Source: Paludibacteraceae bacterium
GTDB taxonomy: Bacteria > Bacteroidota > Bacteroidia > Bacteroidales > Paludibacteraceae
Direction: 5' to 3'
Assembly: GCA_029974315.1 (NCBI GenBank)
Contig: JARKSE010000182.1
Coordinates: 1 to 60,276, forward strand
Length of the DNA stretch: 60,276 nt
Part shown: positions 52,598 to 60,276 of the stretch, in pieces
Numbering within the stretch: the stretch's first letter is position 1
Layout of the letters: each line of letters begins with the position of its first letter
Made by a program: the position numbers and the translations under genes
Notes under the pieces: generated by a model
What the model saw: the letters and a program-made list of their open reading frames with translations, nothing else
Databases searched by the model: none
What the model was told of the DNA's origin: nothing

Positions 52598-54982
52598 ATG
52601 CTTTATCCAAGCGACATAGAACAAAAAATTGGTTTTTACAAAATCCGTCTGTTTATTAAACAGCATTGTCTGAGTGAGTTAGCCAAAGAAGAAATCGATA
52701 CATTATCCTTCTCGAGCAATTTTGATCTGATTGTCGCCCGACTAACATTAGTTGATGAAATGATAAAGCTACTATTGGATCAAGAAGAAGCTCTACCACT
52801 TCATACCATAGCTGACTTACGTGAAGCGTTCGCAAAAACACGTATCGAAGGTACTTTTCTTGAAGTAAATGATTTAGTTGCTATTCGTCATAATGTACTT
52901 ATGATTCAGAGCGTTACCACTTTTTTATTAAAACATGATAATACACGTTTTGGTAATCTTAAACAGCTTGCAACACCTGTACAAAACTTTCCTCAGATAC
53001 TACAACGCATCGATACAATTCTCAATAAATATGGTGAAATTAAAGACAATGCGTCTACAGAATTAACGCGCATACGGCACGATTTGGCAAAATCGCAACA
53101 TGCCATTTCTCGTACACTACACGCTATTCTTCGCCAAGCACAAACCGAAGGATTGGTAGACAAAGAGGCTGCACCCACTATGCGCGATGGTCGTTTAGTT
53201 ATTCCAATTCCTGCGATGAACAAACGCAAATTAGGAGGTATTATCCACGATGAATCAGCCACTGGAAAAACAGCTTTTGTAGAGCCCAGCAGTGTCGTTG
53301 AACTTAATAATCAATTACGAGAATTAGAGAATGAGGAGCGCCGTGAAATAATACGCATATTGACAAATGCTACTGATTTTGTACGTCCCTTTTATCCAAA
53401 CTTATTGGAATCAACACTCTTTTTAGTAAAAATAGATGCCTTACAAGCCAAAGCCAAATGGAGCATACAGACTAAAGCAATTAAACCACATTTGAAAAAC
53501 ACACCATTTGTAAATTGGTCTGATGCGCGTCATCCTCTCTTGCAATTATCACTCGAAAAACAACACAAGTCAATTGTTCCATTATCTATAAAACTCACAC
53601 CAGGAGAGCGTATTTTACTGATTTCAGGTCCAAACGCTGGTGGTAAATCAGTCTGTTTGAAAACCGTTGGTTTATTGCAATATATGCTTCAATGTGGGCT
53701 CCCCATTCCCATTCACGAACGCAGTGAAGCGGGTATTTTTGAATATGTTTTTATCGATATTGGCGATGAACAAAGTATCGAAAATGACTTATCAACTTAC
53801 AGTTCACATCTGCTCAGTATGAAGCACTTTGTTCGTCACTCTAACTCCACATCATTGCTACTCATAGATGAATTTGGGACTGGTACTGAACCACAAATCG
53901 GTGGCGCTATAGCCGAAGCTATTTTAGAAAAATTCAATTCAAATAAAACTTTTGGTGTTATCACAACACACTATACAAATTTAAAACATTTCGCATCGAA
54001 TAGCGAAGGCATTGTCAATGGAGCCATGTTGTACGACCGCCACGAAATGCGTCCACTCTTTCAATTACAAATTGGAAATCCGGGAAGCTCATTTGCGATA
54101 GAAATTGCTCGAAAAATTGGTATTCCGGAAGATATTATTTTGTCCGCTTCGCAAAAAGTGGGTTCTGAACATATCGATTATGACAAAAACTTACAAGATG
54201 CTGTACGTGACAAGCGTTATTGGGCAAACAAACGCCAACAAATACGCGAAAAAGAAAAACGTATTGATGAACTTGTTCAGAAATATGAACAAGAGATGAA
54301 TGCACTGAAAACTAAACAAAAAGAGTTACTACGTGTAGCTAAGGCAGAAGCCACGGAACTGTTAAATCAAACCAATGCGAAAATAGAACAAACTATTCGT
54401 ATCATCAAAGAATCCGAAGCTGCCAAAGAGCCTACACAACAGGCACGTATAGATTTAAAGCAATTTAAAGCAAGCCTAAACGAAGAGAAAATAAAACCAA
54501 TAAAAACAAACAAACAAGATACTTTTAAAGTGGGTGATCACGTCACTATAAAAGGGCAAAATATGGTTGGTCAACTCATCGAATCAAATAAAGATGTAGG
54601 CATTGTGACATTTGGAAATATAAAATCCACTATCCCACTCAACAAGTTGAGTCGCGTGAGTAACAATCAATTAAAACACAGTCAACGTGCCTCTGTTACT
54701 AAAAACACCATGGAAGCCTGGCGTGAGCGTCAACTAAACTTTAAATCGGAAATTGATGTGCGTGGCATGCGTGTAGATGAAGCTTTACAAGCTGTAATGC
54801 ACTTTGTGGATGATGCACAAATGTTGAGTATTGGCAGGATACGAATACTTCACGGAACTGGTACAGGCGCATTACGTCAAGCTATTCGCGACTATCTGCA
54901 CAATACCTCTGCAGTGACCACCTACCATGATGAGCATGTACAATTTGGTGGAGCTGGTATTACAGTTGTAGAATTAAATTAA
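52598..54982 (+). CDS. mutS2: Endonuclease MutS2
   Basis: 794 residues. A MutS-like core and ABC ATPase: Walker A LISGPNAGGKSVCLKTVG, the Q-loop region, signature NDLSTYSSHLLSM, Walker B LLLIDEFGTGTEP and the His switch VITTHYTNLKHFA. A charged coiled-coil (about 520-640) leads to a C-terminal Smr domain with DVRGMRVDEALQ and LHGTGTGALRQAI. MutS2 lacks the mismatch-recognition domain; it suppresses homologous recombination and, in some bacteria, rescues collided ribosomes with its Smr domain. The C-terminal Smr residues (HGTGTG) are intact. No clear promoter; transcription may start within the short gap after asnS. Confidence 0.95.
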   Translation: MLYPSDIEQKIGFYKIRLFIKQHCLSELAKEEIDTLSFSSNFDLIVARLTLVDEMIKLLLDQEEALPLHTIADLREAFAKTRIEGTFLEVNDLVAIRHNVLMIQSVTTFLLKHDNTRFGNLKQLATPVQNFPQILQRIDTILNKYGEIKDNASTELTRIRHDLAKSQHAISRTLHAILRQAQTEGLVDKEAAPTMRDGRLVIPIPAMNKRKLGGIIHDESATGKTAFVEPSSVVELNNQLRELENEERREIIRILTNATDFVRPFYPNLLESTLFLVKIDALQAKAKWSIQTKAIKPHLKNTPFVNWSDARHPLLQLSLEKQHKSIVPLSIKLTPGERILLISGPNAGGKSVCLKTVGLLQYMLQCGLPIPIHERSEAGIFEYVFIDIGDEQSIENDLSTYSSHLLSMKHFVRHSNSTSLLLIDEFGTGTEPQIGGAIAEAILEKFNSNKTFGVITTHYTNLKHFASNSEGIVNGAMLYDRHEMRPLFQLQIGNPGSSFAIEIARKIGIPEDIILSASQKVGSEHIDYDKNLQDAVRDKRYWANKRQQIREKEKRIDELVQKYEQEMNALKTKQKELLRVAKAEATELLNQTNAKIEQTIRIIKESEAAKEPTQQARIDLKQFKASLNEEKIKPIKTNKQDTFKVGDHVTIKGQNMVGQLIESNKDVGIVTFGNIKSTIPLNKLSRVSNNQLKHSQRASVTKNTMEAWRERQLNFKSEIDVRGMRVDEALQAVMHFVDDAQMLSIGRIRILHGTGTGALRQAIRDYLHNTSAVTTYHDEHVQFGGAGITVVELN

Positions 54983-55072
54983 TCCAGAAATAAAATACAA
55001 AAAATTTCGTTATTAGAGAAAAAATGATTTATTTTGTAATTGATTTATATCAATCTATAAACTCTTATAATT

Positions 55073-55243
55073 ATGGTTCAATTAGCAAAATACTTAGGTG
55101 TTCTTTTACTATTAGTTGGTGTCATTGTATTGGTACTTCATAGTGTTGTCCTAAATCCAACTAATACCTACTTGTGGGTAGGCATCACTTTTATGGCTGT
55201 AGGTATTATTACACACATTATAATACACAAGTATCTTAAATAA
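55073..55243 (+). CDS. 56-aa two-helix membrane protein
   Basis: ATG at 55073 opens 56 codons ending in TAA. Two hydrophobic stretches (YLGVLLLLVGVIVLVLHSVV and LWVGITFMAVGIITHIII) are joined by a polar loop (LNPTNTY), and the end is basic (HKYLK). Codon use looks like its neighbours and the bases between mutS2 and the tRNA are otherwise empty, so I judge it real. I recall similar unnamed small membrane proteins in Bacteroidetes but can give no function. A -7 resembling TATTTTG lies upstream. Confidence 0.7.
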   Translation: MVQLAKYLGVLLLLVGVIVLVLHSVVLNPTNTYLWVGITFMAVGIITHIIIHKYLK

Positions 55244-55287
55244 ATGTGTTAATTCAGTAGAAAAATACATTTTTTTATTTTTTTTAC

Positions 55288-55318
55288 TTGGTAATATTAA
55301 TAAAAACATGTACCTTTG
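55288..55318 (+). promoter_or_regulatory. tRNA-Arg promoter
   Basis: TTG (55288-55290), 20-base spacer, TACCTTTG (55311-55318); transcription would start near 55325, seven bases before the tRNA. Confidence 0.75.
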
Positions 55319-55331
55319 CACTCGCAAAAAC

Positions 55332-55405
55332 GGCTCCGTGGCTCAACTGAATAGAGCATCTGACTACGGATCAGAAGGTTACAGGTTTGAATCCTGTCGG
55401 AGTCA
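55332..55405 (+). tRNA. tRNA-Arg, anticodon ACG
   Basis: A 74-nt cloverleaf: acceptor GGCTCCG/CGGAGTC (one G-U), D stem GCTC/GAGC, anticodon stem TCTGA/TCAGA with loop CTACGGA (anticodon ACG, read as ICG after deamination; decodes CGN codons), variable AGGTT, T stem ACAGG/CCTGT with loop TTTGAAT, discriminator A. The CCA end is not encoded. Position 19 is A and position 56 is T, in place of the usual G19-C56 pair. Confidence 0.97.
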
Positions 55406-55411
55406 CTCACA

Positions 55412-55446
55412 AAAAACGCTAATAAATTTTCAGTATTAGCGTTTTT
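55412..55446 (+). terminator. Terminator of tRNA-Arg
   Basis: 13-bp arms AAAAACGCTAATA and TATTAGCGTTTTT followed by C and T. Confidence 0.9.
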
Positions 55447-55481
55447 CTTTTTAAGTATCATTCTCACACATTTATCCAAAT

Positions 55482-55516
55482 AAAAAACCGACTCTGTTTA
55501 ACATAGAGTCGTTTTT
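55482..55516 (-). terminator. Terminator of efp
   Basis: CGACTCT and AGAGTCG pair around a 9-base loop, with A tracts on the plus strand (T on the minus) at both edges; it lies 24 bases after the efp stop. Confidence 0.85.
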
Positions 55517-55539
55517 CATTTTAATATCTTTGTACAAAA

Positions 55540-56103
55540 TTATTTTGCACGTTCTAAATAAGAACCATCACGCGTATCTACACGAATAATTTCACCCGTG
55601 TTGATAAACAGTGGAACACGCACAGTAGCACCAGTTTCGACGGTTGCTGGTTTCAACGCATTAGTAGCAGTATTGCCAGCAAGTCCTGGTTCTGTATAAG
55701 TCACTTCCAAATCAACTTTTGCAGGAAGTTCGGCAAATAAAATAGTATCCGACGAAGCATCAATAACAACATCTACCACTAAACCATCTTTCAAGAAATC
55801 GACACCTGTGATTTGATCTTTAGTCAAAGCGTGTTGTTCGTAACTTTCTTGATCCATAAAGATATAATCATCAGCTTCTTTGTATAAATATTGATATTGG
55901 CGACGCTCTACACGAACATCTTCCAATTTTTCACCAATGTTAAAACGGCGCTCAATAACGAGCCCAGACACTACATCTTTTAATTTTACACGCATAATGG
56001 TATTACCTTTACCAGGTTTTACGTGTAAAAATTCAATTACAAAATACAATTTACCATCCATGCGGATACAGGTACCGTTTTTTACATCTTGAGAGTTAAT
56101 CAT
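55540..56103 (-). CDS. efp: Elongation factor P
   Basis: Relieves ribosomes stalled on polyproline. Three domains in 187 residues: KOW-like N-terminal domain with the tip loop HVKPGKGNTIMRVK (Lys at about residue 32, the position that is modified in many bacteria), then OB domains with DYIFMDQESYEQHAL, and the C-terminal ATVETGATVRVPLFINTGE and IRVDTRDGSYLERAK. Which modification, if any, is made to the Lys cannot be told here. Monocistronic, with its own promoter and terminator. Confidence 0.97.
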   Translation of the reverse strand: MINSQDVKNGTCIRMDGKLYFVIEFLHVKPGKGNTIMRVKLKDVVSGLVIERRFNIGEKLEDVRVERRQYQYLYKEADDYIFMDQESYEQHALTKDQITGVDFLKDGLVVDVVIDASSDTILFAELPAKVDLEVTYTEPGLAGNTATNALKPATVETGATVRVPLFINTGEIIRVDTRDGSYLERAK

Positions 56104-56149
56104 TTTGTTAATCAGTTATTTATTATTATTTTAATTTCTTTTTACGACA

Positions 56150-56180
56150 CAAAAGTACATCATTTTTTGTAAATAAACAA
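56150..56180 (-). promoter_or_regulatory. efp promoter
   Basis: On the minus strand TTG (56178-56180), 20-base spacer, TACTTTTG (56150-56157). Confidence 0.7.
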
Positions 56181-56228
56181 ATAATACAATGTTGATAAGC
56201 AACAGAGAAAACGCCTCAAAATAAACCC

Positions 56229-56259
56229 TTGTATTTTTGCGAAAGAAATAGTAACTTTG
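56229..56259 (+). promoter_or_regulatory. Promoter of the glucosaminidase-Lnb-phosphatase operon
   Basis: TTG (56229-56231), 20-base spacer, TAACTTTG (56252-56259). It decides the gene start: an in-frame ATG at 56229 lies inside the -33 element and cannot be used, so the ATG at 56307 is correct. Confidence 0.75.
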
Positions 56260-56306
56260 CTCGCAATGTTTCGCACAAATTAGTAAATACAGAAAAACAT
56301 ATCACT

Positions 56307-57200
56307 ATGAAAAAGAACCTCACTCTAATGCTTATTTGCTTTGTAACAGGTACCTTATCTGCCCAAGTAGATGCTAACTATCAAGCTTATATCGAAAAAT
56401 ATGCAGAACTCGCAGTTACAGAACAAAAACGACATGCGATACCTGCCAGCATTACCATGGCACAGGCGCTTTTAGAATCAAGTGCAGGAACAAGCCGCTT
56501 GGCAACACTTGGTAATAACCATTTTGGCATAAAATGCGGTAAAGATTGGACAGGCGATGTAGTTCACCACGATGACGATCAATTGGGCGAATGTTTTCGT
56601 AAATATAAAAAACCGATTGAATCTTTTGAAGATCACTCGCTATTTTTAAAACGTCAACGTTACGCATTCCTTTTTCAATACGAGATAACCGACTACAAAT
56701 CATGGGCTTATGGTTTAAGTCGTGCAGGATACGCTACCGACCCTGCATATCCAGAAAAATTGATTAAAATTATTGAAACTTACGATTTAGCAAAACTCGA
56801 TACTCAAACAAAAACTGTTGAACCAGAAGATGATACACCAAACTACGAACAATTGTGGGGCTATATCGAGATTGAGAATAATGGTGTACGTTGTGTGCGT
56901 GTCATTACAAAAGATAAAGTCAGCAAAGTTGCCAAAGCCTTTAAAATGTCGGAAAAACGACTACTCTACTACAATGATTTAATGCCCAATATGGATGTTC
57001 TTCAAGCTGGCGATTACGTCTATTTGTGGTTCAAGAAAAACAGAGCACACAGCCGTTTTGAAACACACACAATAGAAGCTGGCGAATCTATGCACAGCAT
57101 TTCACAGCTTTACGGTATAAAACTCAAAAAACTTTACAAACTCAACAATTTAGAATACGGAACACCTGCCGAAGTAGGTAAAGTGCTTAAATTACAATAA
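56307..57200 (+). CDS. Secreted beta-N-acetylglucosaminidase (GH73) with LysM domains
   Basis: 297 residues starting at 56307 with signal peptide MKKNLTLMLICFVTGTLSAQ. A GH73-type peptidoglycan hydrolase domain spans about residues 25-170: ITMAQALLESSAGTSRLA (catalytic Glu), LGNNHFGIKC and YAFLFQYEITDYKSWAYGL. Two LysM-like modules follow (VITKDKVSKVAKAFKMSEKR and a canonical HTIEAGESMHSISQLYG). It would trim cell-wall glycan in the periplasm. A longer ORF beginning at 56229 was rejected because it overlaps the promoter and hides the signal peptide. First gene of a three-gene envelope operon. Confidence 0.9.
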   Translation: MKKNLTLMLICFVTGTLSAQVDANYQAYIEKYAELAVTEQKRHAIPASITMAQALLESSAGTSRLATLGNNHFGIKCGKDWTGDVVHHDDDQLGECFRKYKKPIESFEDHSLFLKRQRYAFLFQYEITDYKSWAYGLSRAGYATDPAYPEKLIKIIETYDLAKLDTQTKTVEPEDDTPNYEQLWGYIEIENNGVRCVRVITKDKVSKVAKAFKMSEKRLLYYNDLMPNMDVLQAGDYVYLWFKKNRAHSRFETHTIEAGESMHSISQLYGIKLKKLYKLNNLEYGTPAEVGKVLKLQ

Positions 57201-57215
57201 ACGCTCTACGCATAC

Positions 57216-58388
57216 ATGAAAAAAAAACTCTTTCTCTTTATTAGCCTCTGTTTTTGGGGGGTTACATCGGCACAGTTAAGTGAACAGAGCCAAATAAGTC
57301 TGCTAACATGTGCTCCTGGCGATGCCGTTTATGCTAAGTTTGGACATTCTGCTATTCGTATTTACGACCCGAAATTATACATTGATGTCGTATTTCATTA
57401 CGGTATTTTTGATTTTAATACGGAATGGTTTATACCTAAATTCGTAAAAGGTGAAACCGATTATGAAGTTGGCGTAATTCCTACTAACTATTTTTTAGCC
57501 GAATACAGAAATCGTGGTTCTTCTGTATACGAACAAGTTTTAGCACTCAACGATAAGCAACGCAATCAACTCTACAACGATTTATGGCGAAATTACGAGC
57601 CACAAAACCGAAAATACCGCTACAATTTTGTGTTTGATAATTGCGCTACACGTCCTTATTACATGATTTTAAACACGGTAGAAGTGCTAGTGCTCTCTTC
57701 CTATTCCACAGATGTTACCTATCGCGATATTATTGAACAATACATTGGTTATCATAATTGGACACGTTTTGGCATTGATTTAGTGGTTGGTGCAGAAGCC
57801 GATCGCAAAACTGGAAATCAGGGGGATATATCTTTCCCACTCTACCTGAAAGAAGAAATGGCATCGAGCTGGATTCAGATAAATTCAGATACTATCGCAC
57901 CATTGGTAGTCAAAACGAATACACTCATTGATGCGGAAGAGAAAGTGGTTGAAAACACACCTTTTATTCTTAGTCCTTTGGTTATATTATTGGTATTATT
58001 AGTACTTGGTGCATTTATAAGTTATTATGAATGGAAACATAAAACTTATTCTGCTTGGTTTGATGTTATATTGTTCGGTAACGTTGGAGTTATCGGTATC
58101 GTCATTTTTTACTTAATGTTTTTCTCCTTACATCCGTTGGTACACATCAATTGGAACTTAATTTGGGCAAATCCGTTTCTTCTGATTTTTGCCATTTTTA
58201 TGCCTATGAAATGGTGCGCTAAAGCTACCAAACGCATAGCTTACTATGTTTTAATTCTGCTATTGACAAGCCTCGTAACTACGGCGTTTGCACCTCAACT
58301 ATTTCATGTGGCAAATTTACCGCTGATACTATTATTAATTCTACGCACCATTTTTTACATCAGAAAACCGCTTACCACACATGACTAA
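57216..58388 (+). CDS. DUF4105 / Lnb-type protein (putative lipoprotein N-acyltransferase)
   Basis: 390 residues: signal peptide (FLFISLCFWGVTSAQ), a periplasmic DUF4105 domain and about five C-terminal membrane helices. DUF4105 landmarks are present: CAPGDAVYAKFGHSAIRIYD, FHYGIFDFNT, a segment VIPTNYFLAEYRNRGSSVYE and the FVFDNCATRPYY motif with the conserved Cys. The Pfam name for this domain is Lnb N-terminal periplasmic domain; Lnb has been linked to lipoprotein N-acylation in Bacteroides. I take this to be the same family, but whether it is the functional enzyme here is inference. It lies 15 bases after the glucosaminidase and overlaps the phosphatase by eight. Confidence 0.82.
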   Translation: MKKKLFLFISLCFWGVTSAQLSEQSQISLLTCAPGDAVYAKFGHSAIRIYDPKLYIDVVFHYGIFDFNTEWFIPKFVKGETDYEVGVIPTNYFLAEYRNRGSSVYEQVLALNDKQRNQLYNDLWRNYEPQNRKYRYNFVFDNCATRPYYMILNTVEVLVLSSYSTDVTYRDIIEQYIGYHNWTRFGIDLVVGAEADRKTGNQGDISFPLYLKEEMASSWIQINSDTIAPLVVKTNTLIDAEEKVVENTPFILSPLVILLVLLVLGAFISYYEWKHKTYSAWFDVILFGNVGVIGIVIFYLMFFSLHPLVHINWNLIWANPFLLIFAIFMPMKWCAKATKRIAYYVLILLLTSLVTTAFAPQLFHVANLPLILLLILRTIFYIRKPLTTHD

Positions 58389-59976
58389 ATGTATAATAAA
58401 ACACCTTTTTATCTGCTTTTTTATAGCCTACTGTTCAACGGGGAACTTATCCGCACAAACAAAAAAAACACGTTTGATAGTCGCCATCACTATTGACGGT
58501 TTACAAAACGACCATCTACACACCCTGTCCAATAGTTTTGAAAAAAACGGTTTCAAATTATTGATGAATGGAACGGTTATTCCAAAAAATTACTGTAATT
58601 ACGCAGGCAATGGCACCACTACCGATTACGCTTCATTGGTAACTGGTAGCATTCCATATTATCATGGTATTGTAAGTGACAAACGCTATAATTTAATAGA
58701 AGACAATGTTGTTTCTATCTTGTTAGACGGACGATTTCGAGGTATAAACAGCAACTTGACACTTTCTCCAAAACAATTACTGACCACCACATTGGCAGAC
58801 GTCATCAAACTCAATAATCCACAAAGTAAAGTGTACGCCATCGCTCGTAGCGCTGAGCATGCTATTATTTTAGGCGGACACGTGGCCGACGGCGCTATTT
58901 GGATTGATGACAACACAGGAAAACTTGCTACAACCAATTTTTACACACAAGGACTACCGGCGTGGGCTGACAAAGTAAATGTAAACCAAACTATTGAATA
59001 CTATTTGCACTATGAATGGCGTCCACTTTGGAGCATTGAGAGCTACAAATTTTCACCAACCAGCAAGGATAAAAAACTATTTTTCAAGCCAACCGACAAA
59101 CAGACACGCCAAGAATTGATTTATCAGTTTAAGCACACACCATTTGTGAATACATTGATGAAAGATTTAGCTATACGTGCTTTACGCGATGAAAAACTTG
59201 GTACAGATGCTTTTACCGATTTTTTGGCAGTTAAATTTAGCGTAAAACTCCCTAACGAACAAGGAAATTCGCTTCTATCAGCTGAAAAAGAAGATATCTA
59301 TTTACGCCTTGACAGAGAACTGCGTGCACTATTGGAAGCTATTGAAATCAGCGTAGGGTTAGATAATACGCTTGTGATGGTGGCTGGTACTGCACAAGAC
59401 CCCTATTCCACAAAAGAACTCGCTTCACGCCAAATAGCCAGCGGGCAGTTTAACGCTAAACGCTCTATGGCACTACTCAATGCCTATTTGATGGCGATTT
59501 ACGGACAAGGGCGTTACATAAGCGGTTATTACACCCGCCAAATTTACTTAAATCAAGCCCTAATTACCAATAAAAAAATAGATAGAAAAGAGATTGAGCA
59601 ACACGTAGCACAGTTTATGACCGAACTGCAAGGCGTACACAACGCTTATACGTCTGACGAAATAAAAAAAGCCAATGGATGCGAAACTACAGAGCTAGCC
59701 AAAATTAAAAATAGCCGACATAAAAACTGTAGTGGCGATGTAGTATTTACGCTACTACCTGGCTGGACAGAAATCAACGAACGCAACGAAATTATTGGCG
59801 TATCCAGTGTACAAAACAGCTTTTTACCCGTACTGCTTTACGGTAATAGGCTTCCTTCACAAACTATTTTAACACCCGTAAAAGTAACCGATATTACGCC
59901 CACTATTTGCGCACTCCTCCAACTACAACAGCCCAACGGCAGCATTGGGCATGTAATTCCAGAAGTGGTAAAATAA
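58381..59976 (+). CDS. Secreted alkaline-phosphatase-superfamily protein (PafA/nucleotide pyrophosphatase-like)
   Basis: 531 residues with signal peptide (HLFICFFIAYCSTGNLSAQ). The N-terminal region has the superfamily metal and nucleophile sites: VAITIDGLQNDHL (metal Asp) and NGTTTDYASLVTGSIPYYHG (nucleophile Thr near residue 80), then DKRYN. A C-terminal ILTPVKVTDITPTICALLQL segment completes the fold. The family cleaves phosphomonoesters or diesters; the substrate cannot be told. It overlaps the Lnb-type gene by eight bases, so it is translated with it. Some middle residues differ from classic PafA, so a specialised role in the envelope is possible. Confidence 0.82.
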   Translation: MTKCIIKHLFICFFIAYCSTGNLSAQTKKTRLIVAITIDGLQNDHLHTLSNSFEKNGFKLLMNGTVIPKNYCNYAGNGTTTDYASLVTGSIPYYHGIVSDKRYNLIEDNVVSILLDGRFRGINSNLTLSPKQLLTTTLADVIKLNNPQSKVYAIARSAEHAIILGGHVADGAIWIDDNTGKLATTNFYTQGLPAWADKVNVNQTIEYYLHYEWRPLWSIESYKFSPTSKDKKLFFKPTDKQTRQELIYQFKHTPFVNTLMKDLAIRALRDEKLGTDAFTDFLAVKFSVKLPNEQGNSLLSAEKEDIYLRLDRELRALLEAIEISVGLDNTLVMVAGTAQDPYSTKELASRQIASGQFNAKRSMALLNAYLMAIYGQGRYISGYYTRQIYLNQALITNKKIDRKEIEQHVAQFMTELQGVHNAYTSDEIKKANGCETTELAKIKNSRHKNCSGDVVFTLLPGWTEINERNEIIGVSSVQNSFLPVLLYGNRLPSQTILTPVKVTDITPTICALLQLQQPNGSIGHVIPEVVK

Positions 59977-60136
59977 GAATAATTTAGGGAAAATAGAATA
60001 ATACAAATTACTGTTTTTAATTTAGAGATTTAAAATTTAAGTATAAATTGGCATGCTTAAATATATATTTATATTCTATAATATGTTAGGTAGGATTTAT
60101 CAAAAGTGTTACCTTTGTAAAAAACTGAAAACGACA
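59977..60136. other. AT-rich intergenic region with a -7 box
   Basis: No gene is seen. TACCTTTG at 60110-60117 fits the -7 consensus for the gene at 60137; no clear -33. There is no obvious terminator for the phosphatase operon. Confidence 0.5.
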
Positions 60137-60276
60137 ATGAATATTACAGGAACAATAACAGGCATAAAATACAGCCCTTTGTTTTTAGAAAAATTGAAAG
60201 AGGTTGATATTAAAGAGTTTGACATAAATAAAGTTCCTGCTACGTGTTTATTGAAAAGCAAAAACAGTCTGTTTGC
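60137..60276 (+). CDS. N-terminus of an unrecognised gene (cut by window edge)
   Basis: ATG at 60137 opens a frame to the window end (46 codons), MNITGTITGIKYSPLFLEK then DIKEFDINKVPATCLL. It follows a -7 box and stays open, so it is probably the start of a real gene. I faintly recall similar N-termini among type II restriction endonucleases, but I would not rely on it; the sequence beyond the window is needed. Confidence 0.55.
   Translation, partial: MNITGTITGIKYSPLFLEKLKEVDIKEFDINKVPATCLLKSKNSLF

Noticed and set aside
55297-55479. A 60-codon frame on the minus strand across tRNA-Arg
   Set aside because: It runs through the tRNA and its terminator and has no features of a protein.
56229-56306. 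An in-frame N-terminal extension of the glucosaminidase starting at 56229
   Set aside because: It overlaps the -33 and -7 promoter elements, and the signal peptide begins at 56307.
1-60276. CRISPR arrays, insertion sequences, integrases, rRNA or riboswitches
   Set aside because: I looked for regular spaced repeats, transposase motifs and known riboswitch cores and saw none I could support.
60137-60276. Calling the partial gene a restriction endonuclease
   Set aside because: Only 46 residues are visible and the resemblance is from vague memory; left as unrecognised.

Overview
The window looks like chromosomal DNA from a Bacteroidota, most likely order Bacteroidales. The DNA is AT-rich by eye. 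Promoters have the Bacteroidetes form TAnnTTTG (-7) with TTG (-33) 19-20 bases upstream, and most starts lack a Shine-Dalgarno sequence. Protein families typical of the phylum are present: SprA/Sov and a GldJ-like lipoprotein of the type IX secretion system (T9SS), a type-B T9SS sorting-domain protein, a NigD-like lipoprotein, a DUF6913 protein, a CBM20-GH77 amylomaltase and a DUF4105/Lnb protein. I cannot name the species.

Layout. 1-5223: surface polysaccharide genes (partial ABC-2 permease; gmd and fcl for GDP-L-fucose) around a small accessory patch (574-2984) with a 35-codon ORF coupled to a 111-aa gene, an unrecognised 391-aa gene and short repeats. The permease and gmd units carry near-identical 46-bp promoter copies. 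5268-14345 (minus): a probable long transcript ligA - DUF6913 - dapA - TPR protein - malQ - secreted protein. 14627-17672 (plus): pheS, a YciO/Sua5-type gene, a membrane-anchored unknown and rsmD. 17720-21685 (minus): a T9SS type-B protein, a long-chain acyl-CoA synthetase and a NigD-like lipoprotein. 21851-27090 (plus): an AddB-like Fe-S nuclease, pepT and gcvT. 27146-29249 (minus): pabA-pabB-pabC, with pabB frameshifted at a run of nine G and pabC interrupted by an in-frame TAG. 29522-33625: mtaB, panC-panD and gdhA. 33699-47459 (minus): ruvA - sprA - clpP - clpX - P-type ATPase - Na/Ca exchanger; the ATPase also carries one in-frame TAG and one homopolymer frameshift. 47690-49333: folP-cdaA. 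49500-54982: gldJ-like, asnS, mutS2. 55073-60276: a 56-aa membrane protein missed by length cut-offs, tRNA-Arg(ACG), efp, a glucosaminidase-Lnb-phosphatase envelope operon, and the start of an unrecognised gene.

How it works together. Most of the window is housekeeping (repair, translation, proteolysis, cofactors) mixed with envelope functions: fucose-containing polysaccharide export, the T9SS translocon, lipoprotein maturation and peptidoglycan trimming. No IS element, CRISPR array, rRNA or complete prophage was seen. The observations most worth a second look are the coding lesions in pabB, pabC and the P-type ATPase (decay, phase variation or assembly error), the twin promoter repeat with a structured leader, and the small coupled ORF pair with a near-perfect Shine-Dalgarno sequence.
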